From Monoplex corrugatus (taxonomy: Eukaryota > Mollusca > Gastropoda > Littorinimorpha > Ranellidae): 64,000 nt of DNA. A program made the position numbers and the translations under genes. The notes below the pieces were generated by a model. That model did not search any database, was not told where the DNA came from, and saw only the letters and a program-made list of their open reading frames with translations. Location: contig JAPXFY010000030.1 of the NCBI GenBank assembly GCA_030674185.1, positions 41,892,795 through 41,956,794 of the forward strand. The letters are read 5' to 3'. Shown in pieces: positions 19,101 through 33,800 of the stretch. Numbering within the stretch: the first letter of the stretch is position 1; every line of letters starts with the position of its first letter.

Positions 19101-22100
19101 ACAGACACCTGCGGTGCTGGTCAGAAGATTTGAGCAACACCCTCAATGACGCATCCATGAAGTGGATGAGATTGGACTGTGTGGTCCCAGTCTTCCCAAT
19201 GAGCCCATAGCACGCCCAACTCTGCGTTAGAGCCGAAAAATCCCACAATGATTTTTGAAAGGACTGATGGGGATTCAAACCCACAACTTTCCAGTCACCA
19301 CAGCGACTGGTAGAAAAGATTTTCTTGTTTTTGAGTAATTCAACTTTTCTTAGATGTCTAAGATGCATGTTGTTTTGCGCCTATTGTGCTGCACAGTCTG
19401 TATATTCTGTCTGGTCGCCATGCATACTGGACGTTTTCATAAAGACACTGGACGCTGACATGACTTACAGCATCTTTAAAATGCGTACTTGATATTCTAT
19501 ATGTGTGTACACATGGAAGGGGTTTAGGAAAACTGTCCACTCATTACTCAACAGGCAGGACATACCGAAAAGTCATCACCCTTTACACATAAAGTGGGAG
19601 ACACCAGGCAGGAGTGAACCCCAGATCTTCCAATTGAATATCTGATAACCACTTGATTACTATGCCTGTTGTTAGAAGTATGTCAACCACCAGTTATGGT
19701 GGAAGTGTTTTTCTGTGTGAGGTGAGATGTCATAGAAGAGCAGCCTACAAGACCAAAAGTGATGGTTAGAAGCAAAGAGATTTAAGAGATGGTTAGATCA
19801 ACACCTATCGACCATCACACCACATAACAACACATACGTATTTGGCCACCTGACCAGGAAGCCAGTCAGCCAACCAGCCCTTCAAACCTTTAAAGTTGCT
19901 CAAGCTTCAGAACTAGACAAAAAAAATCAATGATTCAGGATAGATGGAGTTACAGACACAATCCACATGTACAACATGGCTCTACACCAGACTTCTTGTC
20001 TAGCCACAGACTGCCATCTTCATCTCGCTGTGATGCCTCCGGGTACAAGCGGACAGAAATGTAAAGTGTGTAGTCTCCTCTTAACTCTTTGGAGACGCAC
20101 CCTAAAATGGCTGCTGAAACTCTCAAGACGCACAGTTTTTGGTACTTTTAAAAAATTATGGGGAATAACCAACGACAATAAACCTATCATGTTATATATT
20201 TTTGAAAAGGTCATTATGTCTACTTTGTAACTGTGCAGACCGCTTGTTTATGCATGCTTTCATTTTTTGCTGGTTTACCATTGAAAAAGGCATGCAAATA
20301 GCTAAAAATAAAGTTCTGGATGTACACACACATGACTTATCAAACTGCTGCTTGTAATCCATTAAATATCCATGTCACAATGTATCCATTAAATATCATG
20401 TCACAATGTAATCCATTAAATATCCATGTCACAATGTAATCATTAAATATCCATGTCACAATGTAATCCATTAAATATCCATGTCACAATGTAATCCATT
20501 AAATATCCATGTCACAATGTAATCCATTAAATATCCATGTCACAATGTAATCCATTAAATATCCATGTCACAATGTAATCCATTAAATATCCATGTCACA
20601 ATGTAATCCATTAATATACATGTCACAATGTAATCCATTAATATCCATGTCACAAAATTGCACTTAACATGTCACAGGGTATACAGTCTTCGTTGGAAGT
20701 CACTATGAGTTCTGCTTTTATGAATATTTTGTCCCAGAAATGATTAACCCGTTCCGTGCCCGCTGTCATACTAGTATGACAGCAACCTTCTCGTATTTTT
20801 AGAGGAGGTGTTTCCTGAAAGCTGGTGACGTTTTGCACTGAACTGAAAGTGCGGGTGTCCCAGCTACGCGAAACCGTCGGAGATTTCCGTGAAACGTCAT
20901 TCCGATGTTATACAAGGGCCGTCTAATAATAGTCACCCCCACCAGAAAGAGACTGCCAACGTGTCAAGATGGCGGAACCAAGCACCTCTCACAACACCCA
21001 GCATCGCGTCCAAGCACTTCACGCGCTACAATTTCGTTGGAGAGAGCTGTGCAGATGGTAATGGACAGCAGAGAGTCTGATCTTGAGTCTTTGGACAGTC
21101 TCGACAGCCAGGAGAGCGGGGTAAGTGAGGTACACGGCGACGACACGACATGGACTCAACGCGACCGTGTTCTGACCGACTTTGAAAACGACAGTGACAG
21201 TGACAGAGATCGACCAGACGATGACCCAGCCTTTACTGCCGACACAGAAAGTGACTCAGACACGGACGAGGATATTCCACTTGCTGAGGTTAGGGGAAGA
21301 AAGAGGGCTCGAGTTTGTATGGCGACTGTCAGAGGTAGGGGGAGAGGGGGAAGGGGGAGAGGTGTGGCAAGGGGGCGTGGCTTAGTGACACATGGAAGAG
21401 GCAGAGGAAGGGGACGCGCACCGGTGAGAGGGACTGCACGCTTCGACGGACAATTTGTTGACGCAACTGACTACACACCGGACAGACTGGACTTTATGGG
21501 AGACCCGGGGATAAAAGTTCCAAAGGCAGGGTTCAAGCCAGACGACTATTACAGACTGTTTCTGACCGAAAGACTGAAAGACCTACTTGTTGACCACACC
21601 AACTTGTATGCAGAACAGACGATCGCGGAGGCGTGTGAGAGGGAGGGGGGGTTGAACAGGTACAGTCGACTGAAGCAGTGGACAGACACTAACAGTGACG
21701 AACTCCAACAGTGGCTGGGTCTGACACTGTTGACGGGACTAGTTAGGAAGCCCACCATCTCGCTCTACTGGTCCAGGAGTGCCATCTTCTCCACCCCAAT
21801 CTTCAGTTCCATCATGACACGGAACAGGTACCAACTCCTCCTCCGAATGCTTCACTGCTGTGACAACTCACAGATGCCTCGACGGGACGATCCTGAGAGG
21901 GATCGTCTGTTCAAGATCAGGAAGCTGGTGACCATCTTGCAGGAGCAGTTCCAGACGGTGTACACACCTGAGAGGAACGTGGCTGTGGACGAGTCGCTCC
22001 TGCTCTGGAAGGGGACACTGCTCTTCAGGCAGTACTTGCCTCTCAAACGGGCCAAGTTTGGGGTGAAAACCTTCCACCTATGCGAGGACAACGGGTACAC

Positions 22101-22330
22101 CTACCGCTTCCACATTTACACAGGTAAGAGGATATTGAAGTTTTGGTGCCAATTTTATAAGATATACTCTTTTCAGTGTTGTGCTTTATTTTTCCTCCTT
22201 CCAATTTTTTTCTCTCTTTCCCTCTATCTGTCTGTCTCTCTCTTTGAGTCAATGTCATGTATGTGTATGTTTGTCTATGCATGTGTGTGCATATGTGTGA
22301 GTGTGTCTGTTTGTACTCACATTCATGTGT

Positions 22331-22405
<75 letters not shown>

Positions 22406-22903
22406 TTTTGGCCTTTTGAATTTTGAACAGAACATTATAAAAGTAAATGTCAGTGCTTACAATGCTTTTATAAAAGTTTATCAGTACGCCTAAGTGTATA
22501 TTTTCTACTGCAATATGTATTTTCAAATGATAAAGCTAATGAATTACATATTTGGTTTAGGCTTTCTTCTCACAGCCCATGTCTTCAAAACTCATGTTGT
22601 CTTTTCATTTATCTCACACATTTCTTTTCTCTATGCTGCTTCAGGAGCCCAAGACCCAGTCTTCCATCTGGATGACCTGATCCCTGAGGATGCAAGACAC
22701 CTTCCTCTGTCAGAGAAAATAGTCTACATGCTACAACCACTGCTCGACCAAGGATACCATGTTTACATGGACAACTGGTACTCTGGTCTACGTCTATACA
22801 GGTGAATATGCTGCATATGTTGTACATCTTTTTACATCTTTTTTTTTCCAAAAGATGTATTACTAGAAATTGGTCTTTTGTTGCTGTTTGAGTTTATACA
22901 TAA

Positions 22904-22971
<68 letters not shown>

Positions 22972-25900
22972 TACACATATATATATATATAGATATGTGC
23001 ACATCTACAATACTGGAATAAGACCTGGGACATGAAGGTGAAAAATTAAAAGTAATTAAAAAAGCAAGCAAAACACATTTTTGAAGAGTTCAGACATACC
23101 TTTAATAAACAGGAACAAAGTAAACAGAGTTCATTTAAAGATTTCACTAAAAATCAGCAAAATGTAGACCAAGTGACTGGTGTGATGTGCATTACATGGT
23201 TTCCACATGGTACTGCTTTTTTAGATAAAATAACCAGGCTTCATGGAAAGGATGATACCATCAATACAGACACTTAAGGTCATGTGTCCAGTATTAAACT
23301 TGAACAGAAGAACTTAACCATGTCCTGAATATAAACTTATGTATAGGTGGAAACCGTAACCCACGCAACATTGGGGCTTAACAATTTTTCGCTGACAATA
23401 GTAGAGCTGTGATATGGAGTTATCTTGATTTATTTTAGACAACATATTAAAAGCTTTCTTTCTATGACAATGATGAGCATTTGGGCATAGCCATATTTAT
23501 GTAACTGGGAAATGTTGTGTGCATTACGTGGAATCCAAATGGGAAACCATTCTTGTATTCCATCGAGCAACATCAGAATAAATCACTGTTTTTACATTTA
23601 GGTGCTCTTGATGCATTAGACTGCTTTCAACATTGTTAATTTTTGTTTGCAGGACTTAACAATATGCTGTATGCAATGACTTTGCTGGATTTTGAGCAAT
23701 TTATTCAAATTGACTGAATTTTATAATTTCTTGGATTTCAGTGAATATTGAATTCTATTCGTTAGATGTCACACAGTGATACATACAAGTGGAAATGCAC
23801 TAATTCAGTTGATTCATCCTTTCACTTAATTCATTCTTTGAATTGGTCCATTCTGGGATTGCTGGAAGTCATAAGCAGGAGGGGGGGGGGGGGGGGGGGG
23901 ACTAGTTCATCAGTTCATGTTGAGATTCCATTTTTGGTTACATTTTCACAACTTGAGCTGTAAAATCACTGCATTGGTGTAGCTTTTAAACAGTAAAAAT
24001 ATGGTGCCCGCGTTGGTTAATGGTCAGTGGCTGCAGGATACTCAGGTCGTCATTGGCCATCCAAGCAATGTCATCGTCAATATCTGGAAAGCTGAAGTGT
24101 CCACTTCTGTCTCGCACAAATTTCACCAGCGTCTCACCACCTTCTGACTTCAGAACCTGGAAATTACACACACACACACACACTCACACACACACACAGC
24201 TCTGAATAAATGCTTTGATTATCGTATAATGTGGAAAAGGTGAACTAAAAGTTTCAACATTAAGAAGTGTAAGCGACATTGTATTGATCAGATCTTATGC
24301 CTATGTACATTTTTAAAACCTACAGCAGGTTGTTGTTTTTTTTAACTAACTGTCCTATTGGACAAAATTATGACCATGGTACTGCCTTCAAGTTCAAAAC
24401 AATGTATCCTTACCAGTCCATTGTAGAATAATGACTAGCAACAATAATACTGATACTAATTTTTGTAATGATAATAGTAATGATAATAACAAGACAAGGA
24501 GTGAGAGTGGTTTCTCTGTAGTGCACAAACAAGAAGTATAATCCAATCCGTTGTTTTAACAAGTAATCTTTTAATAGCCACTCAAAAGTAAGGCATAAAA
24601 AGCACAATGTAGATCTGTATGCTGAGCCAGTTTTAGATAAAAAATGTGCGTAAAGAGGAAGCACAACTGTCATCTCAATAGATCTGAATCACTTCCACTG
24701 TAACCAACAAACTTTTCTTTTGGCAAGGTATTTAATATGGCTTTCCTTCTCCCTTAATTTGCAGTTGGAGTATTCATCTTCAAAGAAAGAATAGATCTAG
24801 ATCTACAGTTCAGTGGCTGGGGAAAAAGAAACAAAATACGTAAAGACTGTGACCTGCATACCTTGAAACAAAATCTGCAACAATGTTTCCTCTCTGCAGT
24901 AACTCACGTCACAAAGTGCTGACTTTTAAAAATTCTCTGTAGATTTCAACAGCTGTATGTCTTTAATTGGACCATGTAATTGGAATACCATAATCGTTTG
25001 TTTTCTGTCCAAAGACATCAATTTGTTGCGAAACGGAAATTGATAACAATGATTCAGCAAGCGTGCGTTGCCGTGGAATCTAAAACCAGTGGCACTTAAA
25101 ACTATTCCACGAAATTTCCTTTTTGCTGAGAGCGTTCCTTTCCGAAACACAAACAGTAGGGCTCACAATATTTTTATTAGTCACAACACACGCAGTAAAG
25201 CTTGTACATGTATAAACAAAAAGTGTCAACGAAAATGCTCCATATAACGTTTATTCGTTACATGTGCTACAAGAGAAACGAGAAATTACAGCTTTCATTT
25301 CTGCAGAATCCCACGACTATGATTCGTTGTATACGTAACATCATGAATGCATGCTGAGTTTTGCGAAATAAAAGAGACTTGCCTGTACACTGTAAACTTA
25401 AGAAAGTTTCCACATTTTCATGCACAGTTGAAATCGTATTGAAATGTTTGTGGGTTACTACAGAAACAATCGAAAATGCTCACATTTGGTTCGCATTTAG
25501 AGAGAATCGATCATTATTTACTCTTTTACTGATTTTTATCCAGAAAATCTTATCTATTTTTAATAAACAATAAAAGCAAAATTGAATCCTTACCTCAGTT
25601 TGCTTGCCACACACACACACCAAACAGGAGATGCCGACACTTGTGGTGACGTTGAGCAAATGTGATGTGCGTTTCAAAGCGTTGGGTGGAGACGAGTCAA
25701 CCAATGTCCAGCTTGTGTTTGAGCATACATGGGCCATGTGCCGCTTGTCATGTACACATTTTCTTTGTTCTCAAACACTTTAGATTCAGAGGAATGGGCC
25801 AAGATAATTGACTTTGATGATGAGCAAGAAGGATAGGTTGTGTGCGTTACACTAGGAAGCAAAACATGCCACGCTGTAAGCACCGTCAGAGAAACTTGCA

Positions 25901-28900
25901 TTCAGCTTCATATTTCAACGAACTGAATCGTGAGCAGGAAGAACAATCCCCAAAGATGCATTTTGGAGTAATTTTGAATCAGTTGAAGCACAACTGTGTG
26001 TTGTGGGTAGAACGGAATGCAAGCGTTATCAGTGGAAACTAATGAAACGCACGATCGCCGTATTTTTGGATGCACCAAACGCAACTTATTGCGTGAAGTT
26101 TTGCAATGGCTTATTGTGGGTGGGATTAATGTTTTATTTACTAGCAGGACACACACAATTCATTTGTGTGTTGCTTGTTCTGATTAAGTTACACTGATGT
26201 ACAAGTTTCAACCCAAGCCATGTCCCACTTTCTGGCGCCTTTTTTGTCATAACCACAGACAAAATAAAAACAATAAAAAATCAGGCAAACACAAATGGTG
26301 ATGAACAATGTTTTATTTTGTTGAAGAAACATGTCAACAAACTGACTGAAATAAAAAAAACTCCACCAACATATGCAAAGGCAGCTATAACTGAAACTGA
26401 AGTGAGGGCCCTATCATTCTACTGGGTGATTCCAGTATTGTAGACGTGCACATATATGTGTATATATATATATATTTCATACTCCTCTTTCTCTCCATCC
26501 TCCCACCCACCCACCCCCCTCTGTCTGTCTGTCTCTCTCAGATACAATTGCGACTTTTCATGTTTACACACGAACAACTATTTATGTATATATATATGTA
26601 TGTTTACAGATACTTGTATCAAAAGAAGACTGGGGCATGTGGCACCATCAAGGCCAATCGACTAGTCAAGGATGTGACGGATCTGGAGGTGAACACCAAA
26701 GGGGAGGTCCAAAGTCTTCACTGTGATGAGCTGTTGGCAGTGAAATGGCACTCCTCCAAGGTGGTGTATCTTCTCAGCACCATCCACGACAATACCATGA
26801 GAATGGTTCGGAGGAGAGGACGGGCAGCTGTGAGGAAGCCTACTTGTGTTGTTGACTACAACAGCAAGATTGGGGCAGTCGACAAGCAGGATTCCATGAT
26901 CGAGCCCTACGATGCCACTCGCAAAACAGCAAGATGGTATAAGAAAGTGATCATCCATCTCCTTCAGGTGGCTCTCTTGAATGCTTACCTTCTGTACAAG
27001 AAGGATGGGCATCCCAAGGATTTCCTGTCTTTTCAAGGAGACGTAATTTTCAGCCTGCTGTTGTCAGGCCTGGCCAAGCCTCCTGATGCGCTGCGTGGGC
27101 CAGACCTTGACGAGGATTTCATCCGCCTGGCAGAAAGGTATTTCCCTTCCAAAGTGCCGGAAACAGAAAAGCAGGGAAGCAAGATACAAAGGCGTTGCCG
27201 TGTGTGCAGCAGCAAGAAGCTTCGACGGATGTCGACATACTGCTGTCTGTCCTGCCCCAGCAAGCCAGGACTGTGTGCGGCACCATGCTTCATGGATTAC
27301 CACACCAAGCTTCAGTACTGGCTGTAGCAAATTTCTATTTGCTTTTCAACACTGACCTCCTGCCCTCTAACTTGATCTCCTCTGTGTGTGTGTGGGGGGG
27401 GGGGGGGGGGGGGTGTGCTTCAAAAATTATGTGTAAAATTGAAATTTGATTCAATGGCTTTATTTTATGTGTCAATTGAAAGAAAAATATGTTAGCTGCA
27501 AAGTTTGTATAACATTTGTTTATCAAATATGCATCTGGGAGGTTCTAATTTTTTTTTATAATTCGTTACCCCATAATCGGAATTTGCTGAACAAAATTTC
27601 GTCTAGTGTGAAGTTGATAGTACCTTGTCTCTTATCATCAAGAGTGAATTGCAACAGGCTCTAGGTTGATTTTATCCATATGGACATGTTCACAAGTAAT
27701 TTCCCAGTACATAAAAGTATATTTTGTCTTATTCTTTGGTTGAAATATCGTGTAGCTGCTTGTCTCTTGTCAAAGTTTGTTTGCGCACAGCGTCCGCATT
27801 TTTAGTACATATTCTTTCAAAATTATGTGTAAAATTGAAATTTGATTCAATGACTTTATTTTTTGTGTCAATTGAAAGAAAAATATGTTAGCTGCAAAGT
27901 TTGTATAGCATTTGTTTATCAAATGTGCATCTGGGAGATTCTAATTTTTTTTATAATGTATTACCCAATAATCGAAATTTGCCAGACAACATTTCATTCA
28001 GTGTTTACTTGACAGTATGTTATAATACAGCCCCAGGACCAAACTGCAAATGCTTTCAACTTATTTTTGTTACTTTGACCATAGTGGCACAGAGTTTAGT
28101 TGTGCAAAAATGTATATGTTTTGGCCCTTTTTCCTTATTTAGCCTCTGTGTCTGTCTGAGCTACAGTGGCCTATTATCGTCAAATTTCCGTATTTTATTT
28201 AGGTGCGTATTCCATAATTTGTAAAATATTGAAATGTTGACTCATTGCCTAGTTTTTGGTATCATTTGAAAGAAAAATAAATTTTCTACAAAAAATATTA
28301 TAATCTTGTCTATTGATTTTGCCTCTGTAAGCTTGCATATTTTTTGTGTGAATTATTACCCTAAATTTGGGAAAAACGTCTGGCACTGGTGATGCACTAA
28401 TTTGTGTCAATAGCTGGCAGCGAACAGGTTAAATACAGGTGTAGAGTCTTTTGACTCTTCGAAATTCCTTTGTTTTGGGTACCGCGAAAACAAGCCAAAA
28501 ATAGAGTTCCATGTCTCCTACGGTCAAAGGGAAAGAAATCTACTTAGAAAAATGGTTAAACTCTGCTGTCAGTATAATCTCCCTTATCATAGTATGCAAA
28601 TAGTCACGGTAAAAAAAACCATAACATCTCCGCAGCTATAGCTGTGGAGCATCGCAGTCGAGACACGGAGCTCCGCAACTATGACTGCGAAGTGTCGCCA
28701 ACGAGTTAATGTTTAACATATTTGAACATTTTTTTAAGAGTCTGTGTCATGAATGTCCAGGCCATCGACAAAGTGAAAGACAACGCCATGCTCTACACCA
28801 ACCGTGCACAAACATTGATCAAGCTGGGAAAGCATGAAGAAGCCTTGAAAGACGCACTGGCGTAGGGATGTCTGTTTGGAGTGATTTGGCATGTGTTTGT

Positions 28901-30729
28901 GCAGATATGTTGGCTGGAGTGTCTGTGTGGTGAAGGTTGATTTGACCACTGTGTTTGTGCAGTATATTGTTGTGGCTGGGAGTGTCTGTTGTGGTTGAGT
29001 TGTTGCCACTGTGTTTGTGCAGTATATTGTTGTGGCTGGGAGTGTCTGTGTGGTGAAGGTTGTAAATTTTTGGGCCACTGTGTTTGTGCAGTATATTGTT
29101 GTGGCTGGGAGTGTCTGTTGTGGTGAAGGTTGATTTGGCCACTGTGTTTGTGCAGTATATTGTTGTGGCTGGGAGTGTCTGTTGTGGTGAAGGTTGATTT
29201 GACCTCTGTGTTTGTGCAGTATATTGTTGTGGCTGGGAGTGTCTGTTGTGGTGAAGGTTGATTTGGCCACTGTGTTTGTGCAGTATATTGTTGTGGCTGG
29301 GAGTGTCTGTGTGGTGAAGGTTGATTTGGCCACTGTGTTTGTGCAGTATATTGTTGTGGCTGGGAGTGTCTGTTGTGGTGAAGGTTGATTTGGCCACTGT
29401 GTTTGTGCAGTATATTGTTGTGGCTGGGAGTGTCTGTGTGGTGAAAGGTTGATTTGACCTCTGTGTTTGTGCAGTATATTGTTGTGGCTGGGAGTGTCTG
29501 TTGTGGTGAAGGTTGATTTGGCCACTGTGTTTGTGCAGTATATTGTTGTGGCTGGGAGTGTCTGTGTGGTGAAGGTTGATTTGGCCACTGTGTTTGTGCA
29601 GTTATTGTTGTGGCTGGGAGTGTCTGTGTGGTGAAGGTTGATTTGGCCACTGTGTTTGTGCAGTATATTGTTGTGGCTGGGAGTGTCTGTTGTGGTGAAG
29701 GTTGATTTGGCCACTGTGTTTGTGCAGTATATTGTTGTGGCTGGGAGTGTCTGTGTGGTGAAGGTTGATTTGACCACTGTGTTTGTGCAGTATATTGTTG
29801 TGGCTGGGAGTGTCTGTTGTGGTAAAGGTTGATTTGACCTCTGTGTTTGTGCAGTATATTGTTGTGGCTGGGAGTGTCTGTGTGGTGAAGGTTGATTTGG
29901 CCACTGTGTTTGTGCAGTATATTGTTGTGGCTGGGAGTGTCTGTGTGGTGAAGGTTGATTTGGCCACTGTGTTTGTGCAGTATATTGTTGTGGCTGGGAG
30001 TGTCTGTTGTGGTGAAGGTTGATTTGGCCACTGTGTTTGTGCAGTATATTGTTGTGGCTGGGAGTGTCTGTGTGGTGAAGGTTGATTTGGCCACTGTGTT
30101 TGTGCAGTATATTGTTGTGGCTGGGAGTGTCTGTTGTGGTGAAGGTTGATTTGGCCACTGTGTTTGTGCAGTATATTGTTGTGGCTGGGAGTGTCTGTTG
30201 TGGTGAAGGTTGATTTGGCCACTGTGTTTGTGCAGTATATTGTTGTGGCTGGGATGTCTGTTGTGGTGAAGGTTGATTTGCCTCTGTGTTTGTGCAGTTT
30301 ATTGTTGAGGATGCCTTGGAGTGTGTGTGTGGTGAAGGTTGAATTTGGTCCACTGTTTTGTGGTGTATGTGTGTGGTGTGTGGTGTCTGTGTGGTGAAGG
30401 TTGATTTGGCCACTGTGTGTTGTGCGTTATATTGTTGTGGCTGGGATGTTTGTTGTGGTGAGGTTGATTTGGCCACTGTGTTTGTGCAGTATATTGTTGT
30501 GGCTGGGAGTGTCTGTGTGGTGAAGGTTGATTTGGCCACTGTGTTTGTGCAGTATATTGTTGTGGCTGGATTATTTGATTGTGCAGATGTAAGTGTGTAT
30601 TTTCTTCTCGTTTGATTCTTGTTTTATATTAGCACCCACTTTAATTGATATGGCCAAAGGGAGATTGCTATCCTTTGGAAGTGGGGATGGGATGATGGTA
30701 GATGATGAATAATGAAATTGTCATCTTTT

Positions 30730-30824
<95 letters not shown>

Positions 30825-33800
30825 AGTATGTGTGTGTGTGCTAGTGCGATTGTGTGTGTATGGGTGGATTTGTGGATGTGTCTGTATGTGCTTGTATGCA
30901 CACAGGCTTGCTGTTGCGTGTATTTTTAAGTATATGTGTATTTATCTTGAATTGGCATACTAGGTTCAAAATCTAAAACAAGTGTGACGCCCACGTTCAA
31001 GCAAACAGGAACCAGAAAAAACATGAAAAAAGAATCAGAACACATATTCAATACAAGTTTTACAACCAGACAAGACAGACACAAATTTTTGGCCAACTGG
31101 CCTTTGTCAAGCGTAAGATCACAAACAAACACGACATACAAAAATTAGAAGAAAAGGACTGAAACTTCCCTGCTGCTTCGTTCAGTGTGAGAAAGGGACC
31201 CGGTTAAACTTGAAGAAAGGGCAACTAATGTATGCGTCATAAATGATTGGAATAGATTCTTTCGTGTTTTTTTGTGTTACAACAGACAGTTGCTCTCCCA
31301 GGTGAAAACTTGTTGTCATACTGTGATACTATTTGTTTGTTTGTTTATTGTTGCTGTCCCATCATCTGTACTCTTGTATTACTATCACAATGTGGCTTAT
31401 TTGGCTCTCCAATACCGCTCCAAATCCACCAGGGTCATTATGAGAGCAAGGCATGAAGGGCCACAGAATTGTAGGCAATTTTTCACAATACTTGATGATG
31501 AGAATGAGGTTGATAGTACTGATGCCATGGAGTTCCATTTTTGGATAGAGACTGCATGACAGGGCTGTGCTCATTGTTTTGATGTATCCTGGCACAGCCA
31601 GGTTTGTAAAGTGCAGACACTCATCAGAGTGATGGTCATGGATAAGTTCAAGCAATGACATCAGTGTGCATACTGTATCAGTGGATGACATCTCCACTGT
31701 GATGCTCTCATTCCTATGGTGTGGCTCTCAAGTCTGGGTGGGAAACTGCTCAAAGCTGAAAAATCTCAGAATCATGTTTTAAATTGATGGAGGTTCAAAC
31801 CTGTGATTTCCCAGTCAGTGATCCATCGTGTTAACCACTTTGTTATGTGAACTGGTTCTTTCGTTTATTTGTATGTGGGAATGGGTTAAGTGTGGAGTTA
31901 GCCAGTCAGACTCTTTCATGCCATGGTGTTTTTGAGGTGCACATTGTGTGTGCTGCACAGGCAGGGTTCCTATGCTCCTTGAAACTCCTTGATACCTCTT
32001 GATATTTTAATTGCCTTTTTCAAGGCCTTGAATCCTCCAAACTCCTTGATACCTCTTGATATTTTAATTGCATTTTTCAAGGCCTTGAATCCTCCAAACT
32101 CCTTGATACCTCTTGATATTTTAATTGCCTTTTTCAAGGCCTTGAATCCTCCAAACTCCTTGATACCTCTTCATATTTTAATTGCCTTTTTCAAGGCCTT
32201 GAATCGTCCAAACTCCTTGAAACCCCTTGATATTTTAATTGCCTTTTTCAAGGCCTTGAATCCTCTTGAAATCTGATAAATCAGGAATTGAGTCTTTAAA
32301 CCTCTTTGAAAACCCTTGAAAACAGAGCCATGAAATCTGAAAGAAAAAAAAAGCATTGACTTTTTCCTGATGGCGCTGTTCATGAAATAAAAGACTGATT
32401 TTTTTTCTGATGTCACAGTTCTTCTTGAATAAAAGACATCTTTTTTTTTTCCTGATGGCACTGAAATCTATGAAATATTATCCAAACTATTCAGATACTG
32501 ACAAGTTCTAAATTTGATTTTGTAATGTTGGATACAAATTGCTGTAAGCGATCTTATCTTGCTTTCTCTGTAACACACTCTTGAAATCCCACAAAATAGT
32601 CTTAAAAGGCTCTTGAAATCTCCTCAGATTTTATTCTCAGCAGTCTGTAGGAACCCTAAAGAGAACATTGGATCGTCATCTTACCCCAAAATCAGCGTCC
32701 GTACTGTCACTTGGGTGAAACATCCCTGTCTGTTTAGAAATTGAACCCAACCAGTCCACCAGAATGCAGCAGTCATGCAACAGATTAACAGCTGGAAAGC
32801 TGTGGATTTGAAGCCGATTAATCCTGTCAACATTATTTTGTGGATTTTTTCCCCTAGCCAGCTTCTACCTAGAGTTAAGCATGTTGTGGACTCGTTGAGA
32901 AGATTGGGACTATACAGTTAAATCTCGTCCATTTCATAGATATGTGATAGAGGATGCTGGTCAGAAGATTGGGACTATACAGTTAAATCTCGTCCATTTC
33001 ATGGATATGTCATAGAGGATGCTGGTCAGAAGATTGGGACTATACAGTTAAATCTCGTCCATTTCATGGATATGTCATAGAGGATGCTGGTCAGAAGATT
33101 GGGACTATACAGTTAAATCTCGTCCATTTCATGGATATGTCATAGAGGATGCTGGTCAGAAGATTGGGACTATACAGTTAAATCTCGTCCATTTTATGGA
33201 TATGTCATAGAGGATGCTGGTCAGAAGATTGGGACTATACAGTTAAATCTCGTCCATTTCATGGATATGTCATAGAGGATGCTGGTCAGAAGATTGGGAC
33301 TATACAGTTAAATCTCGTCCATTTCATGGATATGTCATAGAGGATGCTGGTCAGAAGATTGGGACTATACAGTTAAATCTCGTCCATTTTATGGATATGT
33401 CATAGAGGATGCTGGTCAGAAGATTGGGACTATACAGTTAAATCTCGTTCATTTTATGGATATGTCATAGAGGATGCTGGTCAGAAGATTGGGACTATAC
33501 AGTTAAATCTCGTCCATTTCATGGATATGTCATAGAGGATGCTGGTCAGAAGATTGGGACTATACAGTTAAATCTCGTCCATTTTATGGATATGTCATAG
33601 AGGATGCTGGTCAGAAGATTGGGACTATACAGTTAAATCTCGTCCATTTCATGGATATGTCATAGAGGATGCTGGTCAGAAGATTGGGACTATACAGTTA
33701 AATCTCGTCCATTTCATGGATATGTCATAGAGGATGCTGGTCAGAAGATTGGGACTATACAGTTAAATCTCGTCCATTTCATGGATATGTGATAGAGGAT

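Larger units (their letters stand above)
20744..28432 (+). mobile_element. Intron-containing, apparently complete piggyBac element
   Basis: TTAA at 20744-20747 and 28429-28432 bound inverted ends. The left reads TTAACCCGTTCCGTGCCCGC and the reverse complement of the right TTAACCTGTTCGCTGCCAGC, so 16 of the first 20 agree. A perfect 22 bp palindrome (gctgtcatact and its inverse) lies just inside the left end at 20762-20783. The three-exon transposase is inside. The 3' 1 kb has three related units about 390 bp apart. An alternative right end at 28706 (TTAACTCGTTGG reversed) fits less well. It sits in TTC12 intron 3, same strand. Confidence 0.75.

Noticed and set aside
24926..25150. Minus-strand frame of 74 codons ([14 protein letters not shown]) as another exon of the nested antisense gene
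   Set aside because: No convincing acceptor and donor in compatible phase were found, so it was not added.
28429..28710. Alternative right end of the piggyBac element at TTAA 28706
   Set aside because: Its terminus matches the left end over only about 9 of 10 initial bases and then diverges, whereas TTAA 28429 matches 16 of 20; kept only as an alternative.
28734..30539. A 601-codon minus-strand frame with repeats such as [19 protein letters not shown]
   Set aside because: It is exactly co-extensive with the 63 bp minisatellite and shifts frame between variants; overlaps TTC12 exon 4 in antisense.
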